24,051 nucleotides of DNA. It comes from Proteobacteria bacterium UBA652. GTDB lineage: Bacteria > Pseudomonadota > Gammaproteobacteria > Nitrosococcales > Methylophagaceae. The stretch covers positions 72,304 to 96,354 of the forward strand of contig DBOG01000016.1 of NCBI GenBank assembly GCA_002299915.1, read 5' to 3'. A program made the translations under genes and the position numbers. The notes beneath the pieces are model-generated. The model ran no database searches, had not been told where the DNA came from, and worked only from the letters and a program-made list of their open reading frames with translations. Below, in pieces: positions 8,524 through 15,668 of the stretch (positions are counted from its first letter, which is position 1; each line of letters begins with the position of its first letter).

Positions 8524-9401
8524 TGGTTCATCTCAAAATAATAAGGCGGCTTCTCCCCTATATATACCACTACACAGCAGGTGATAATAAGTAATACCGA
8601 GCTTAGTAAGAGCCATGTGTTTCTATGGTTCGTGTTATCCCATACGGCCAATACAGGAACAAGCGGCGACAACAGAAAAAGCGCCATAAAAAGGTGCTGT
8701 ACACGGAAACCATAATACCTGTCTAACCCCACTGCTATCAAGGCTAATATCACAGAAAACCATATTTGTTGATCTGCTTTAGTCGGTGTTGTTTTCGGAT
8801 CAGTCAGCATAAACACGATGAATAAGATAAATGAAACCGCATAAAAACGATGGCTGAGCATTTCAAACGTCAACACTGGATCAAATTTCACCACCCAAAT
8901 ATACTGAAATAAAAGATAGGCGGCAACAAAAACCAACGGAATGATCCAACGCTGTACGCGTATCAGCATCGCCACAGCCACGACCATCACAAATATTTTA
9001 AGCCACAGACTATCACCCAGCTGGCCTAGAACCATATGCGCGTCATCATAAAATAAAAATAGCCCCAGCATTAAGGAAAAATTAGACGGATTAAAAAAAT
9101 GTCTGCCTTCAAAACAAAGCCACTGTTTTTGCAATAAGCCCAAACCGATAATAACTGCATATATCCATAGTTGAACAGAGACCATCATCAGCATCACCCC
9201 CATTGCCGTGGTTAATGATGAAAACGAGACAAAATCAAGCTTACCTTGAGCAAGGTAAATTTGTAGATGGGAAAAAACTAGCGTAAACGACAATATCGCA
9301 ATAATCTGCGGCCATGAAAGATAAATGGATGCTGCATATTTTGCCAAAAGCAACAGGGAAAATAAGCTAATCGCTTGTTGGAGCTGAATATGTATCTTCA
9401 T
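8520..9401 (-). CDS. RnfD/NqrB-like polytopic membrane protein
   Basis: The start at 9401 (MKIHIQLQQ) gives 293 residues and overlaps the stop of the upstream transporter gene by four bases (ATGA). A longer frame to 9470 is open, but its extra residues lie inside that gene. The protein is almost entirely hydrophobic, with about eight to ten membrane segments. HFFNPSNFSLMLGLFLF (101-117) and FMLTDPKTTPTK (197-208) match the pattern FNPAA...FM.TDP of the NqrB/RnfD family, the membrane subunits of sodium-pumping NADH:quinone oxidoreductase and Rnf. The covalent-flavin motif SGAT of those subunits is not seen, so any flavin would be held differently or be absent. No other Nqr or Rnf subunit is in the window. 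It is coupled to the amine-oxidase-like gene downstream, which suggests they work together (inference). Confidence 0.65.
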   Translation of the reverse strand: MKIHIQLQQAISLFSLLLLAKYAASIYLSWPQIIAILSFTLVFSHLQIYLAQGKLDFVSFSSLTTAMGVMLMMVSVQLWIYAVIIGLGLLQKQWLCFEGRHFFNPSNFSLMLGLFLFYDDAHMVLGQLGDSLWLKIFVMVVAVAMLIRVQRWIIPLVFVAAYLLFQYIWVVKFDPVLTFEMLSHRFYAVSFILFIVFMLTDPKTTPTKADQQIWFSVILALIAVGLDRYYGFRVQHLFMALFLLSPLVPVLAVWDNTNHRNTWLLLSSVLLIITCCVVVYIGEKPPYYFEMNH

Positions 9402-10306
9402 GATGCTTGCTGCCGGATTAAATTCAGTACGCCTAACATCATTAATATCACACCCAATGCAATCACCCAAGTAAATGGCTCATCTAATAAATAGACGGCT
9501 AAGCCAATCGTAAACACAGGGCCGAGCATCCCAACCACACCTGTTTGAGCTGGGCCAATGCGACTGAGCGCCTCTGTCATCATAAAGCTGGGGATGACCG
9601 TGCTGAAAATAACCAGCATCACTATCCATAACCATGCAGCATTGCTGATCGACAGCGCTGCCCAATCCAACACAACAGCCCCATGTAATAAACCAAAGAT
9701 ACAGGACGCAATCATTGCCATGCTAGTGAAGAGCTGAGATCCAAGTGACTTGATAAATCGTTGGCTAAATAACACATAAAATGAAAAGCTTAATGCAGAA
9801 GCTAACACCAATAATGTTCCACGGGGAACATCGTTCCCTGTTAGCTTAAACTCTTGTCCCATTACTACCCATAAGCCGAAGTAAGTCATCACTAACGACA
9901 CAATAAGGCGTCGTGTTAGTCGTTCTTTAAAGAATAAAGCACCCAGAATGGCCACCATAAAGGGATAGGTAAACAGACTCAATCTCTCTAGCTGAGCCGT
10001 AATCAACTCCAAGCCCATTAGATCTAACAATGAAGCAAGATAATAACCCAAAAACCCCAAGGAAAAGACCTGCATGATGGTGGTTGAATTAAGGGTTGGC
10101 TGACTGGTTTTACTGCGTAAAAGCCAAATCAATATTGCAATATAAATCGGCAGGGATAATGCCATTCGCATCACCAACACAGCATCCGCATCCAAGCCTT
10201 CAAGATAGAGAAACTTGATAAAAATCGACTTCAGCGAAAATAGCAACGTGCCGAAAGCTGCAAGAGCAAAGCCAGTTAATAGGGATTTGTTGTGTTGTGT
10301 GTTCAC
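9398..10306 (-). CDS. DMT superfamily (EamA-type) transporter
   Basis: The 302-residue product has the length and ten-helix hydrophobic pattern of drug/metabolite transporters built from two EamA repeats. The first repeat runs from TGFALAAFGTLLFSLKSIFI to about residue 145; the second begins at LLVLASALSFSFYVLFSQRF. The helix end LYLLDEPFTWVIALGVILMM is typical of the last repeat (a Glu-Pro between the final two helices). It starts with GTG at 10306, preceded by AAGGTAGACAGG. The substrate cannot be predicted; relatives export amino acids, metabolites or drugs. It is the first gene of the four-gene minus-strand cassette and overlaps the next gene by four bases. A hairpin repeat lies just upstream. 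Confidence 0.88.
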   Translation of the reverse strand: MNTQHNKSLLTGFALAAFGTLLFSLKSIFIKFLYLEGLDADAVLVMRMALSLPIYIAILIWLLRSKTSQPTLNSTTIMQVFSLGFLGYYLASLLDLMGLELITAQLERLSLFTYPFMVAILGALFFKERLTRRLIVSLVMTYFGLWVVMGQEFKLTGNDVPRGTLLVLASALSFSFYVLFSQRFIKSLGSQLFTSMAMIASCIFGLLHGAVVLDWAALSISNAAWLWIVMLVIFSTVIPSFMMTEALSRIGPAQTGVVGMLGPVFTIGLAVYLLDEPFTWVIALGVILMMLGVLNLIRQQAS

Positions 10307-10326
10307 CTGTCTACCTTGCTATGCCT

Positions 10327-10380
10327 GTCATCCCGACCATCGCGGAGGGATCTTAAGATCTCTCCTAACGTCGAGATGAC
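10327..10380. repeat. Palindromic intergenic repeat (family copy 1)
   Basis: A near-perfect 54-bp hairpin: GTCATCCCGA pairs with TCGAGATGAC at the ends, and the core GGAGGGATCTT pairs with AAGATCTCTCC with one mismatch. Related arms occur at 22023-22090 and 22127-22273. It fills most of the gap between the small membrane protein gene (stop 13 bp away) and the transporter start, and could end or process the upstream transcript. Confidence 0.8.
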
Positions 10381-10392
10381 GAGGTACTTTCC

Positions 10393-10617
10393 CTAATCAA
10401 TCACCAAAAAACCAAGATGCATCTGCACCCAATGCCAAGCATTCAACATGCTTTCTATCAAATATTGCCATCCTTCTTGCAGTGAAATTCCCTGCGTAAA
10501 CATGATCCCAACAATCCCGATGACAACCATCCCAAACCAGCCAACATATCGTCGCATGCCGCGGTAACCCGCGTGGTAAATAATATAGCGGAAAAAGTCA
10601 TTCAGAAAACGACGCAT
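10393..10617 (-). CDS. Small inner-membrane protein, unknown function
   Basis: A 74-residue product beginning MRRFLNDFFRYIIYHAGYRG, with a basic, aromatic N-terminus, one clear membrane segment (about 27-44, GMVVIGIVGIMFTQG) and an aromatic C-terminus (HWVQMHLGFLVID). It starts 10 bp after the hemE stop on the same strand, so it is probably co-transcribed with hemE. I do not recognise a family. The positive N-terminus suggests a cytoplasmic N-terminal end. It could be spurious, but position, composition and lack of a competing frame favour a real gene. Confidence 0.6.
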   Translation of the reverse strand: MRRFLNDFFRYIIYHAGYRGMRRYVGWFGMVVIGIVGIMFTQGISLQEGWQYLIESMLNAWHWVQMHLGFLVID

Positions 10618-10627
10618 GATTTAAGGT

Positions 10628-11695
10628 TTAACCCTGATGGTAAGGCACGCTTAAATTATGCACCGCATCAATCAAGCAGCCCATATGGTCTGGATCGATT
10701 GTCGGATGAATGCCATGCCCGAGATTAAACACATGACCCTCGCCTTCACCAAAGCTCGCCAACACGCTCGCCACTTCTTGCTCTATGCGGGCTTTATTAG
10801 CATACAACACACAGGGATCCATATTGCCCTGCAAGGCGACTTTACCGTTCACGGCTTCACGTGCCACTGATAAATCTGTCGTCCAATCCACACCGACCGC
10901 ATCGCAGCCCACTGCTGCAATCAACGGCAACCACTGACCGCCGCCTTTGGTGAATACCGTAACAGGCACTTTCCGCCCTTCGCTTTCCCGCGTCAGGCCA
11001 CTGATGATTTGTTGCATATACGCCAGCGAGAATTGCTGATAATCGCGCGTGCTCAGCGTGCCGCCCCAGGTATCAAATAGCATCACAGATTGTGCGCCTG
11101 CCGCGATTTGTGCGTTTAGGTACGCCGTCACCGACTGTGCCATAATATCCAATAATTTATGCATCTGCTCAGGGGCATCAAACATCATGCCCTTCACCTT
11201 GCCAAAGTCTTTGCTCGCGCCGCCTTCCACCATATAACACGCCAACGTCCACGGGCTGCCGCTAAAGCCAATCAGCGGCACATCCCCATTCAACTCACGC
11301 CGTGTTACGCTAATCGCGTCCATCACATAGCGCAACTCACTCGCCATATCAGGCACACCTAATTTTGCAATATCTGCCGCAGATTGAATCGGCTTAGTAA
11401 ACTTCGGCCCTTCACCTGCCACAAAATGCAATCCCAAGCCCATCGCATCGGGAATCGTTAAAATATCCGAAAAGATAATCGCCGCATCCAACTCAAACCG
11501 CCGAAGCGGCTGTAAGGTCACTTCACAGGCCAAATCAGGCGTGCTACACAGCGTCATAAAATCACCCGCCTTCGCCCGCACCTCCCGATATTCAGGCAAA
11601 TAACGCCCTGCCTGCCGCATCACCCAAACCGGTGTTTTATCAACAGGTTCACGCAATAAAGCGCGAAGATAACGATCATTTCTTAATTCTGACAC
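10628..11695 (-). CDS. hemE: Uroporphyrinogen decarboxylase
   Basis: HemE removes four acetate carboxyls from uroporphyrinogen III to give coproporphyrinogen III, a cytosolic cofactor-free step of haem synthesis. The 355-residue length matches the family. The N-terminal signature RYLRALLREPVDKTPVWVMR continues into QAGRYLPEYR, which carries substrate-carboxylate-binding arginines. IIFSDILT holds the conserved catalytic Asp, and GFSGSPWTLACYMVEG is the second family signature. The C-terminal FNLGHGIHPTIDPDHM is also typical. Translation starts at GTG (11695) with AGGAA at 11701-11705. The gene lies 15 bp behind mazF and 10 bp ahead of a small membrane protein gene on the same strand. Confidence 0.97.
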   Translation of the reverse strand: MSELRNDRYLRALLREPVDKTPVWVMRQAGRYLPEYREVRAKAGDFMTLCSTPDLACEVTLQPLRRFELDAAIIFSDILTIPDAMGLGLHFVAGEGPKFTKPIQSAADIAKLGVPDMASELRYVMDAISVTRRELNGDVPLIGFSGSPWTLACYMVEGGASKDFGKVKGMMFDAPEQMHKLLDIMAQSVTAYLNAQIAAGAQSVMLFDTWGGTLSTRDYQQFSLAYMQQIISGLTRESEGRKVPVTVFTKGGGQWLPLIAAVGCDAVGVDWTTDLSVAREAVNGKVALQGNMDPCVLYANKARIEQEVASVLASFGEGEGHVFNLGHGIHPTIDPDHMGCLIDAVHNLSVPYHQG

Positions 11696-11710
11696 TATTT
11701 TTCCTACATT

Positions 11711-12040
11711 TTAATACGAAAATAACTCTTGCAGTACATCGCATACTTTGATTTGTGTTTTATCATCAACCTCACCCAGTTTTTTAATCAAACGAGATTT
11801 ATCAACCACTCTAATTTGGTCTAACAAAATTAAACCCGTCTTACCTGCAAAATCACACTCAACTCGGCAAGGAAAATCGAAGCCTTTTGTTGTCATCGGC
11901 GCGACTAAGACAGTCGAAAGCGCCACCATTTCATTGGGTGAAATAATTAAGCACGGGCGCGTTTTATTAATTTCCCGCCCTTTTGTTGGATTTAATGCCA
12001 CCAGCCAAACTTGGAAGCGCACAATCTCAGAAGTTACCAC
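11711..12040 (-). CDS. mazF: MazF/PemK-type toxin endoribonuclease
   Basis: The 109-residue product matches MazF-family toxins, ribosome-independent mRNA interferases that form dimers. The N-terminal beta-strand with VWLVALNPTKGREINKTRP is diagnostic: the loop before the conserved RP and the following CLIISP strand hold the usual catalytic Arg region. VLVAPMTTKG and GLILLDQIRVVDKSRL complete the SH3-like barrel, and a C-terminal helix ends the protein. It starts with GTG inside the mazE stop region, a 7-base overlap that couples toxin to antitoxin translation. hemE follows after 15 bp, so toxin and hemE may share transcripts. No damage is visible, so the toxin looks intact. Confidence 0.92.
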   Translation of the reverse strand: MVTSEIVRFQVWLVALNPTKGREINKTRPCLIISPNEMVALSTVLVAPMTTKGFDFPCRVECDFAGKTGLILLDQIRVVDKSRLIKKLGEVDDKTQIKVCDVLQELFSY

Positions 12041-12288
12041 TCTAGCGCATCACCTGATATCAGCGCGGCATCCAACCATTCATTATCAAGGGCTTCCGGT
12101 CCTTTCGAGGCCAGGGTTGCTGCAATCGCATCCGGCCATCCCGCGCGAGGCACTTGCTTGGGTGCAATAAAAATCCCACCATTCACAACTTCTAAAGTCA
12201 GTTCTTTCCCTTCAAGATCTGTTTGCTCAATAAATGGCTTCGGAATTCTGATCCCTTGAGAATTACCAATTTTGACTAAATGCACCAT
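12034..12288 (-). CDS. mazE: MazE-type antitoxin (AbrB/SpoVT swapped-hairpin DNA-binding)
   Basis: The 84-residue product has the N-terminal swapped-hairpin AbrB fold of MazE antitoxins: VKIGNSQGIRIPKPFIEQ (about 5-22), then LTLEVVNGGIFIAPKQ. The acidic, Trp-containing tail (NEWLDAALISGDALEW) is the likely toxin-binding segment. The start at 12288 has a good ribosome binding site, GAGAGGTG (12293-12300). The upstream promoter contains a 14-bp palindrome that fits autoregulation by the antitoxin or the complex. It precedes and overlaps mazF. Confidence 0.92.
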   Translation of the reverse strand: MVHLVKIGNSQGIRIPKPFIEQTDLEGKELTLEVVNGGIFIAPKQVPRAGWPDAIAATLASKGPEALDNEWLDAALISGDALEW

Positions 12289-12319
12289 ATTTCACCTCTC
12301 TTAAATGCCACACTAGGTA

Positions 12320-12348
12320 ATTATAATGTAATTACATTTAGACTGCAA
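12320..12348 (-). promoter_or_regulatory. Promoter and putative operator of mazEF
   Basis: On the minus strand TTGCAG (12348-12343) and a perfect TATAAT (12325-12320) are 17 bp apart. Within the spacer and touching the -10 lies the perfect 14-bp palindrome AATGTAATTACATT (12325-12338). This is the expected place for a repressor site in an autoregulated toxin-antitoxin operon. Confidence 0.65.
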
Positions 12349-12353
12349 GCTGA

Positions 12354-12379
12354 TTTAAAGGATAGCGTCCCCTTTTAAA
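12354..12379 (-). terminator. Possible terminator after the 467-residue protein gene
   Basis: On the minus strand TTTAAAAGG and CCTTTAAA form an imperfect stem around a 9-nt loop, about 14 bp after the stop at 12393. There is no clear T-tract, so it is tentative. It separates this gene from the mazEF promoter. Confidence 0.35.
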
Positions 12380-12392
12380 CGTGACGGCAAGA

Positions 12393-13796
12393 TCAGCCTC
12401 TATCAAACCCCAATAACTTCTTCTCAATAATCATTTCTGCAACAGATTCTGGCACCTGCTTCTCCCAATCTCCTCGGCCTTTTTTAATGCCTGCGGGAAT
12501 ATTAGATTGGCTGGCGCTTTGTAAGCTGGTATCTGCACAGGCGAGCTCTAGTAGATAGCCATTTTCCAGCAAATGTGTATGTAAATGCTGTAAATGTTTC
12601 GGTGCTTTGAAGTTGTTCACCGTGACTACTTCATCATTCTCTGGATTTTTATAAGGGTAAACATAGAGCCGGGTGTTATCTGGGAATAATTTCGCAAAGG
12701 CTTCTAAAATGCCGCCTTCCAGCCCTTCATAATAATCTTCATTAAACACGGCATTCAAACTAGAAATACCGAGGATCATGCCGATTTGCTTTTGGGTATA
12801 GCGTCTGAAATAGGCACGCAAGCGGAAGTAACGCAAATAATTGGACACGAGCACGGTATAGCCTTGCGAATTCAGCATATCAACACGGGCGAGAAAATCG
12901 GCATCATCAATTTTATCGCCAACGGTGAGGCTTGCCATCGTGAGCTCTGCCAATACCACTGTTTTATCCGTGCTAATGTTTTCCGTTTCATTAAAATAGC
13001 GTTGGCCACATCCCGTCATATCAATATGCACATTGGTTAAGGGTGCAAAGGTGCCTCGGAGGATAAGGATGTTCTTTTTATAAAAGCGTTCTCCGGGTAT
13101 TTGGATTTCCCCTTTATCATTGAACATAACGGCATGCGTTAAGCCTTTATGTACCAAATGTAAGTTCATTAATCTATTTTCAGTTTCTTCAAAATAGGGG
13201 CCGGAGAAGTTGATCATATCGACTTCAATCCGGCAAGGCCCTATATTGTCCAATAGCGATTCAATGATTTTTTTAGGATTCGTAAAATGTTCGAAAGTCG
13301 CATGAATCAAGTTCACGCCAAGAATACCGAGCGCTTCTTGCTGCGCACTGCCATCATCGTCTAGCATCCGCACATGTATAACAACATCGCTCGGTGCTGC
13401 ACCACGATAAAGCTGCAAACGGATCCCTAACCAGCCATGGCATTCATTTTTTTGGAGGTAACTTTTTGCCGTGACCGTCGCAGCATAAGAAAAGAAGGTC
13501 GTGTTTTTAGAGCGTGTAGGTGTTAGGAGTTCGGTCAGCGATGAAAATTCCTTATCTAGCATCTTCATCAAGCGGCTACGGGTCACATAGCGGCCAGACT
13601 CTTCTGTGCCATAAATATCATCGCTCACCTGCATATCATAAGCAGACATGGTTTTAGCAATCGTACCTGCCGCACCGCCAGCGCGGAAGAAGTTTCGCGC
13701 GACTTCTTGCCCTGCGCCAATTTCAACAATGGAGCCGTATTTACAATTATCTAAATTTATTTCTAAGGCTTTTTGTAATGTGTTTTGTTCTGCCAT
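12393..13796 (-). CDS. Conserved protein of unknown function, 467 residues
   Basis: This soluble protein begins MAEQNTLQKALEINLDNCKY. It carries highly patterned blocks such as SIVEIGAGQEVARNFFRAGG, ESGRYVTRSRLMKMLDKEF, HGWLGIRLQLYRG, LGILGVNLIHATF, ILRGTFAPLTNVHIDM and SNYLRYFRLRAYF. I recall the same blocks in proteins of many marine and environmental bacteria, often labelled nicotinate-nucleotide adenylyltransferase or TonB-dependent receptor. Neither label is supported: there is no HxGH nucleotidyltransferase motif where expected, no signal peptide and no barrel. No function should be assumed. The start has AGGA about 11 bases upstream. It lies 117 bp behind cysJ on the same strand, with inverted repeats between, so it may be partly separate from that operon. 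Confidence 0.8.
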   Translation of the reverse strand: MAEQNTLQKALEINLDNCKYGSIVEIGAGQEVARNFFRAGGAAGTIAKTMSAYDMQVSDDIYGTEESGRYVTRSRLMKMLDKEFSSLTELLTPTRSKNTTFFSYAATVTAKSYLQKNECHGWLGIRLQLYRGAAPSDVVIHVRMLDDDGSAQQEALGILGVNLIHATFEHFTNPKKIIESLLDNIGPCRIEVDMINFSGPYFEETENRLMNLHLVHKGLTHAVMFNDKGEIQIPGERFYKKNILILRGTFAPLTNVHIDMTGCGQRYFNETENISTDKTVVLAELTMASLTVGDKIDDADFLARVDMLNSQGYTVLVSNYLRYFRLRAYFRRYTQKQIGMILGISSLNAVFNEDYYEGLEGGILEAFAKLFPDNTRLYVYPYKNPENDEVVTVNNFKAPKHLQHLHTHLLENGYLLELACADTSLQSASQSNIPAGIKKGRGDWEKQVPESVAEMIIEKKLLGFDRG

Positions 13797-13818
13797 GTCG
13801 CTAACGTCCTATTCCTAA

Positions 13819-13837
13819 TTTGTGTTTATTACACAAA
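13819..13837. promoter_or_regulatory. Inverted repeat in the leader of the 467-residue protein gene
   Basis: TTTGTGT and ACACAAA form a perfect 7-bp inverted repeat around a 5-nt loop, 23 bp upstream of the start codon. It could be an operator or an RNA hairpin. Confidence 0.35.
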
Positions 13838-13866
13838 AATAATACCCACCTCTCCGTTAGCCAAGC

Positions 13867-13904
13867 AAAGCATAGATGTTCGGGTAAAAGTACACCTATG
13901 CTTT
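13867..13904. terminator. Hairpin downstream of cysJ
   Basis: AAAGCATAG and CTATGCTTT form a perfect 9-bp stem extended by three more pairs after one mismatch. It starts 10 bp after the cysJ stop. The run of T lies on the plus-strand side, so termination of the minus-strand cysJ transcript would be weak. It may act as an RNA stabiliser or partial terminator. Confidence 0.45.
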
Positions 13905-13913
13905 TTGTAAATT

Positions 13914-15644
13914 TTAGTACACATCCCTCACATAACGCTTAGATTTCTTCAAATCATTAACATAGGCAATAGCGGCATCTGCATCCATTTTGCCATGTTC
14001 GCTGATAATGTCGTGTAGTGTTTTATCAACATCTTTTGCCATATAGGTCGCATCGCCACAAATGAAGAAATACCCACCACGCTCTAGCCATGCAAACAAT
14101 TCTACGCCTTTTTCTTGCATCCGTGTTTGCACATATATTTTTTCTTCTTGATCACGCGAAAAAGCCAGATCCAGATTGGTGAGCAAGCCTGATTTTTGCC
14201 AAGCTTCAATTTCTGCTTGATAAATAAAATCATCGGCTTGTTTACGATCACCAAAAAATAGCCAATTATCACCTTTGGCTTCGGTGGCTTCTCGTTCTTC
14301 TAAAAAGGCTCTAAAAGGGGCAATACCTGTGCCTGGCCCCACCATGATGATCGGTGCATCGCTATCTTGTGGCACCCGGAAAGAAGTATTCTGGCTAAAA
14401 TAAACCAGCACTTTATCATCATCCCCCACGCGATCGGCTAAATAGCAAGAAGCGACGCCTTGATGCTGTCTGCCTTGGCTTTCATAGCGCACACTAGAAA
14501 TAGTGAGGTGCACTTCATCAGGGTGTTTTTTCAATGCGCTGGAAATAGAATAAGCACGCGCTTGTAATTTGCGTAATAATTCTACTAATTCTACGGCGGT
14601 AAAGCGCGCTTTTAAATCAATAATAAAGTCGACAACATCGCGGCCCCACAGATAGTTATTGAGGGCTTCTTTATCCTTGTTTTCAAGCAGTCGTGTCAAG
14701 TCTTTATCTTTGCTTTGATCGGCAACCGCTTGCAAAAATTGGGGGGTAGGGATTTTAATATCATAGTGGTTGATTAAGGCTTCTCGTAGCCGTTCACCGG
14801 CTGCCACTTCATCCGCTGCTAAGCCCAATTCTGCTAGCATTAAATCCACTAATTTAGGATCGTTTTGTGGCACTACATTCAGCACATCACCTGCTTCATA
14901 GTGCAAGCCGCTCTCTTTTAGACACAATTCAAAATGTTTGATTTCTTTACTGGAGTTAGTGCCTGTAATCGTTTTATTGGTGAGCAAACGAGAGGCAAAC
15001 GGGTTCTTGCGATTATATTGTGATTTTTCTTTTGTGGGTGCGCTTGCCGCATTGCCGCCAGCAACGGGTGCGCTACCGGTTTCTTTGATGGCATCAAGTG
15101 CTGTTTTGATCCATGCTTCCGCATCATCATCAAAATCAACATCACAATCGACCCGATCCGCAACACGGTTCGCACCTAATTCTGCCAACCGCACGTCCCA
15201 CTGCTTGCCTGCTTCACAATACTCATCATAAGAACTATCGCCCAGCGCCAATACAGCAAAGTGCATTTTGCTTAAATCAAGCCCGTCGGCTTCACTCAAA
15301 TCTTGCCAGAGCATTTCCGCATTATCGGGCATTTCTCCTTCGCCATACGTGCTGCAGATAACGAATAAACGTTCGATATTTGCCAGCTCTTCAAGCTCAA
15401 GATCACCCATATCAACCAGCTTGACCGATAAGCCATATTCACCCGCAGCGGCGGCAACATCATCGCCTAAGTTTTCACTATTACCCGTTTGGGTGCCGTA
15501 AATAACGGTCAAAGGTCTCGTGTTTTCATTATTTTGTTGTTCATCTTGGTCTAATAAACGGGTGTTTGCGCCCGCAAAAAAGCCACTTAGCCATTCGCGT
15601 TGTTTGCCGCTAAATAGGGTTTCTAATAGGTTCTTCTTAGCCAT
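13914..15644 (-). CDS. cysJ: Sulfite reductase flavoprotein subunit (CysJ-like diflavin reductase)
   Basis: The 576-residue protein has the CysJ/cytochrome P450 reductase layout: an N-terminal helix containing QREWLSGFFAG, a flavodoxin domain (about 46-190), an FAD-binding domain (about 215-420) and an NADPH-binding domain to the C-terminus. FMN contacts include GTQTGNSE (50-57), STYGEGEMPDNA and ALGDSSYDEYC. FAD binding uses RAYSISS and GVASCYLADR, and NADPH binding uses GPGTGIAPFRAF and CGDATYMAKDV. The terminal RYVRDVY is almost the CysJ ending. Family members pass electrons from NADPH through FAD and FMN to the CysI haemoprotein, but cysI is not in the window. It lies 24 bp behind the long gltB gene, with GGAAAGAG as RBS, so the two are likely one operon and another electron acceptor is possible. 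Confidence 0.9.
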   Translation of the reverse strand: MAKKNLLETLFSGKQREWLSGFFAGANTRLLDQDEQQNNENTRPLTVIYGTQTGNSENLGDDVAAAAGEYGLSVKLVDMGDLELEELANIERLFVICSTYGEGEMPDNAEMLWQDLSEADGLDLSKMHFAVLALGDSSYDEYCEAGKQWDVRLAELGANRVADRVDCDVDFDDDAEAWIKTALDAIKETGSAPVAGGNAASAPTKEKSQYNRKNPFASRLLTNKTITGTNSSKEIKHFELCLKESGLHYEAGDVLNVVPQNDPKLVDLMLAELGLAADEVAAGERLREALINHYDIKIPTPQFLQAVADQSKDKDLTRLLENKDKEALNNYLWGRDVVDFIIDLKARFTAVELVELLRKLQARAYSISSALKKHPDEVHLTISSVRYESQGRQHQGVASCYLADRVGDDDKVLVYFSQNTSFRVPQDSDAPIIMVGPGTGIAPFRAFLEEREATEAKGDNWLFFGDRKQADDFIYQAEIEAWQKSGLLTNLDLAFSRDQEEKIYVQTRMQEKGVELFAWLERGGYFFICGDATYMAKDVDKTLHDIISEHGKMDADAAIAYVNDLKKSKRYVRDVY

Positions 15645-15668
15645 AAATTTATTAAACTCTTTCCATTA

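Noticed and set aside
9402..9470. Upstream extension of the RnfD/NqrB-like gene to 9470
   Set aside because: It would overlap the transporter gene by 73 bp and adds a non-hydrophobic stretch; the ATGA overlap start at 9401 is more natural.
11748..12170. 140-residue open frame on the plus strand
   Set aside because: It is antisense to mazF and mazE, whose families are clear and whose overlap and RBS are convincing.
12393..13796. Nicotinate-nucleotide adenylyltransferase assignment
   Set aside because: I associate this name with the family from memory, but no convincing nucleotidyltransferase motif pattern is visible, so function was left open.
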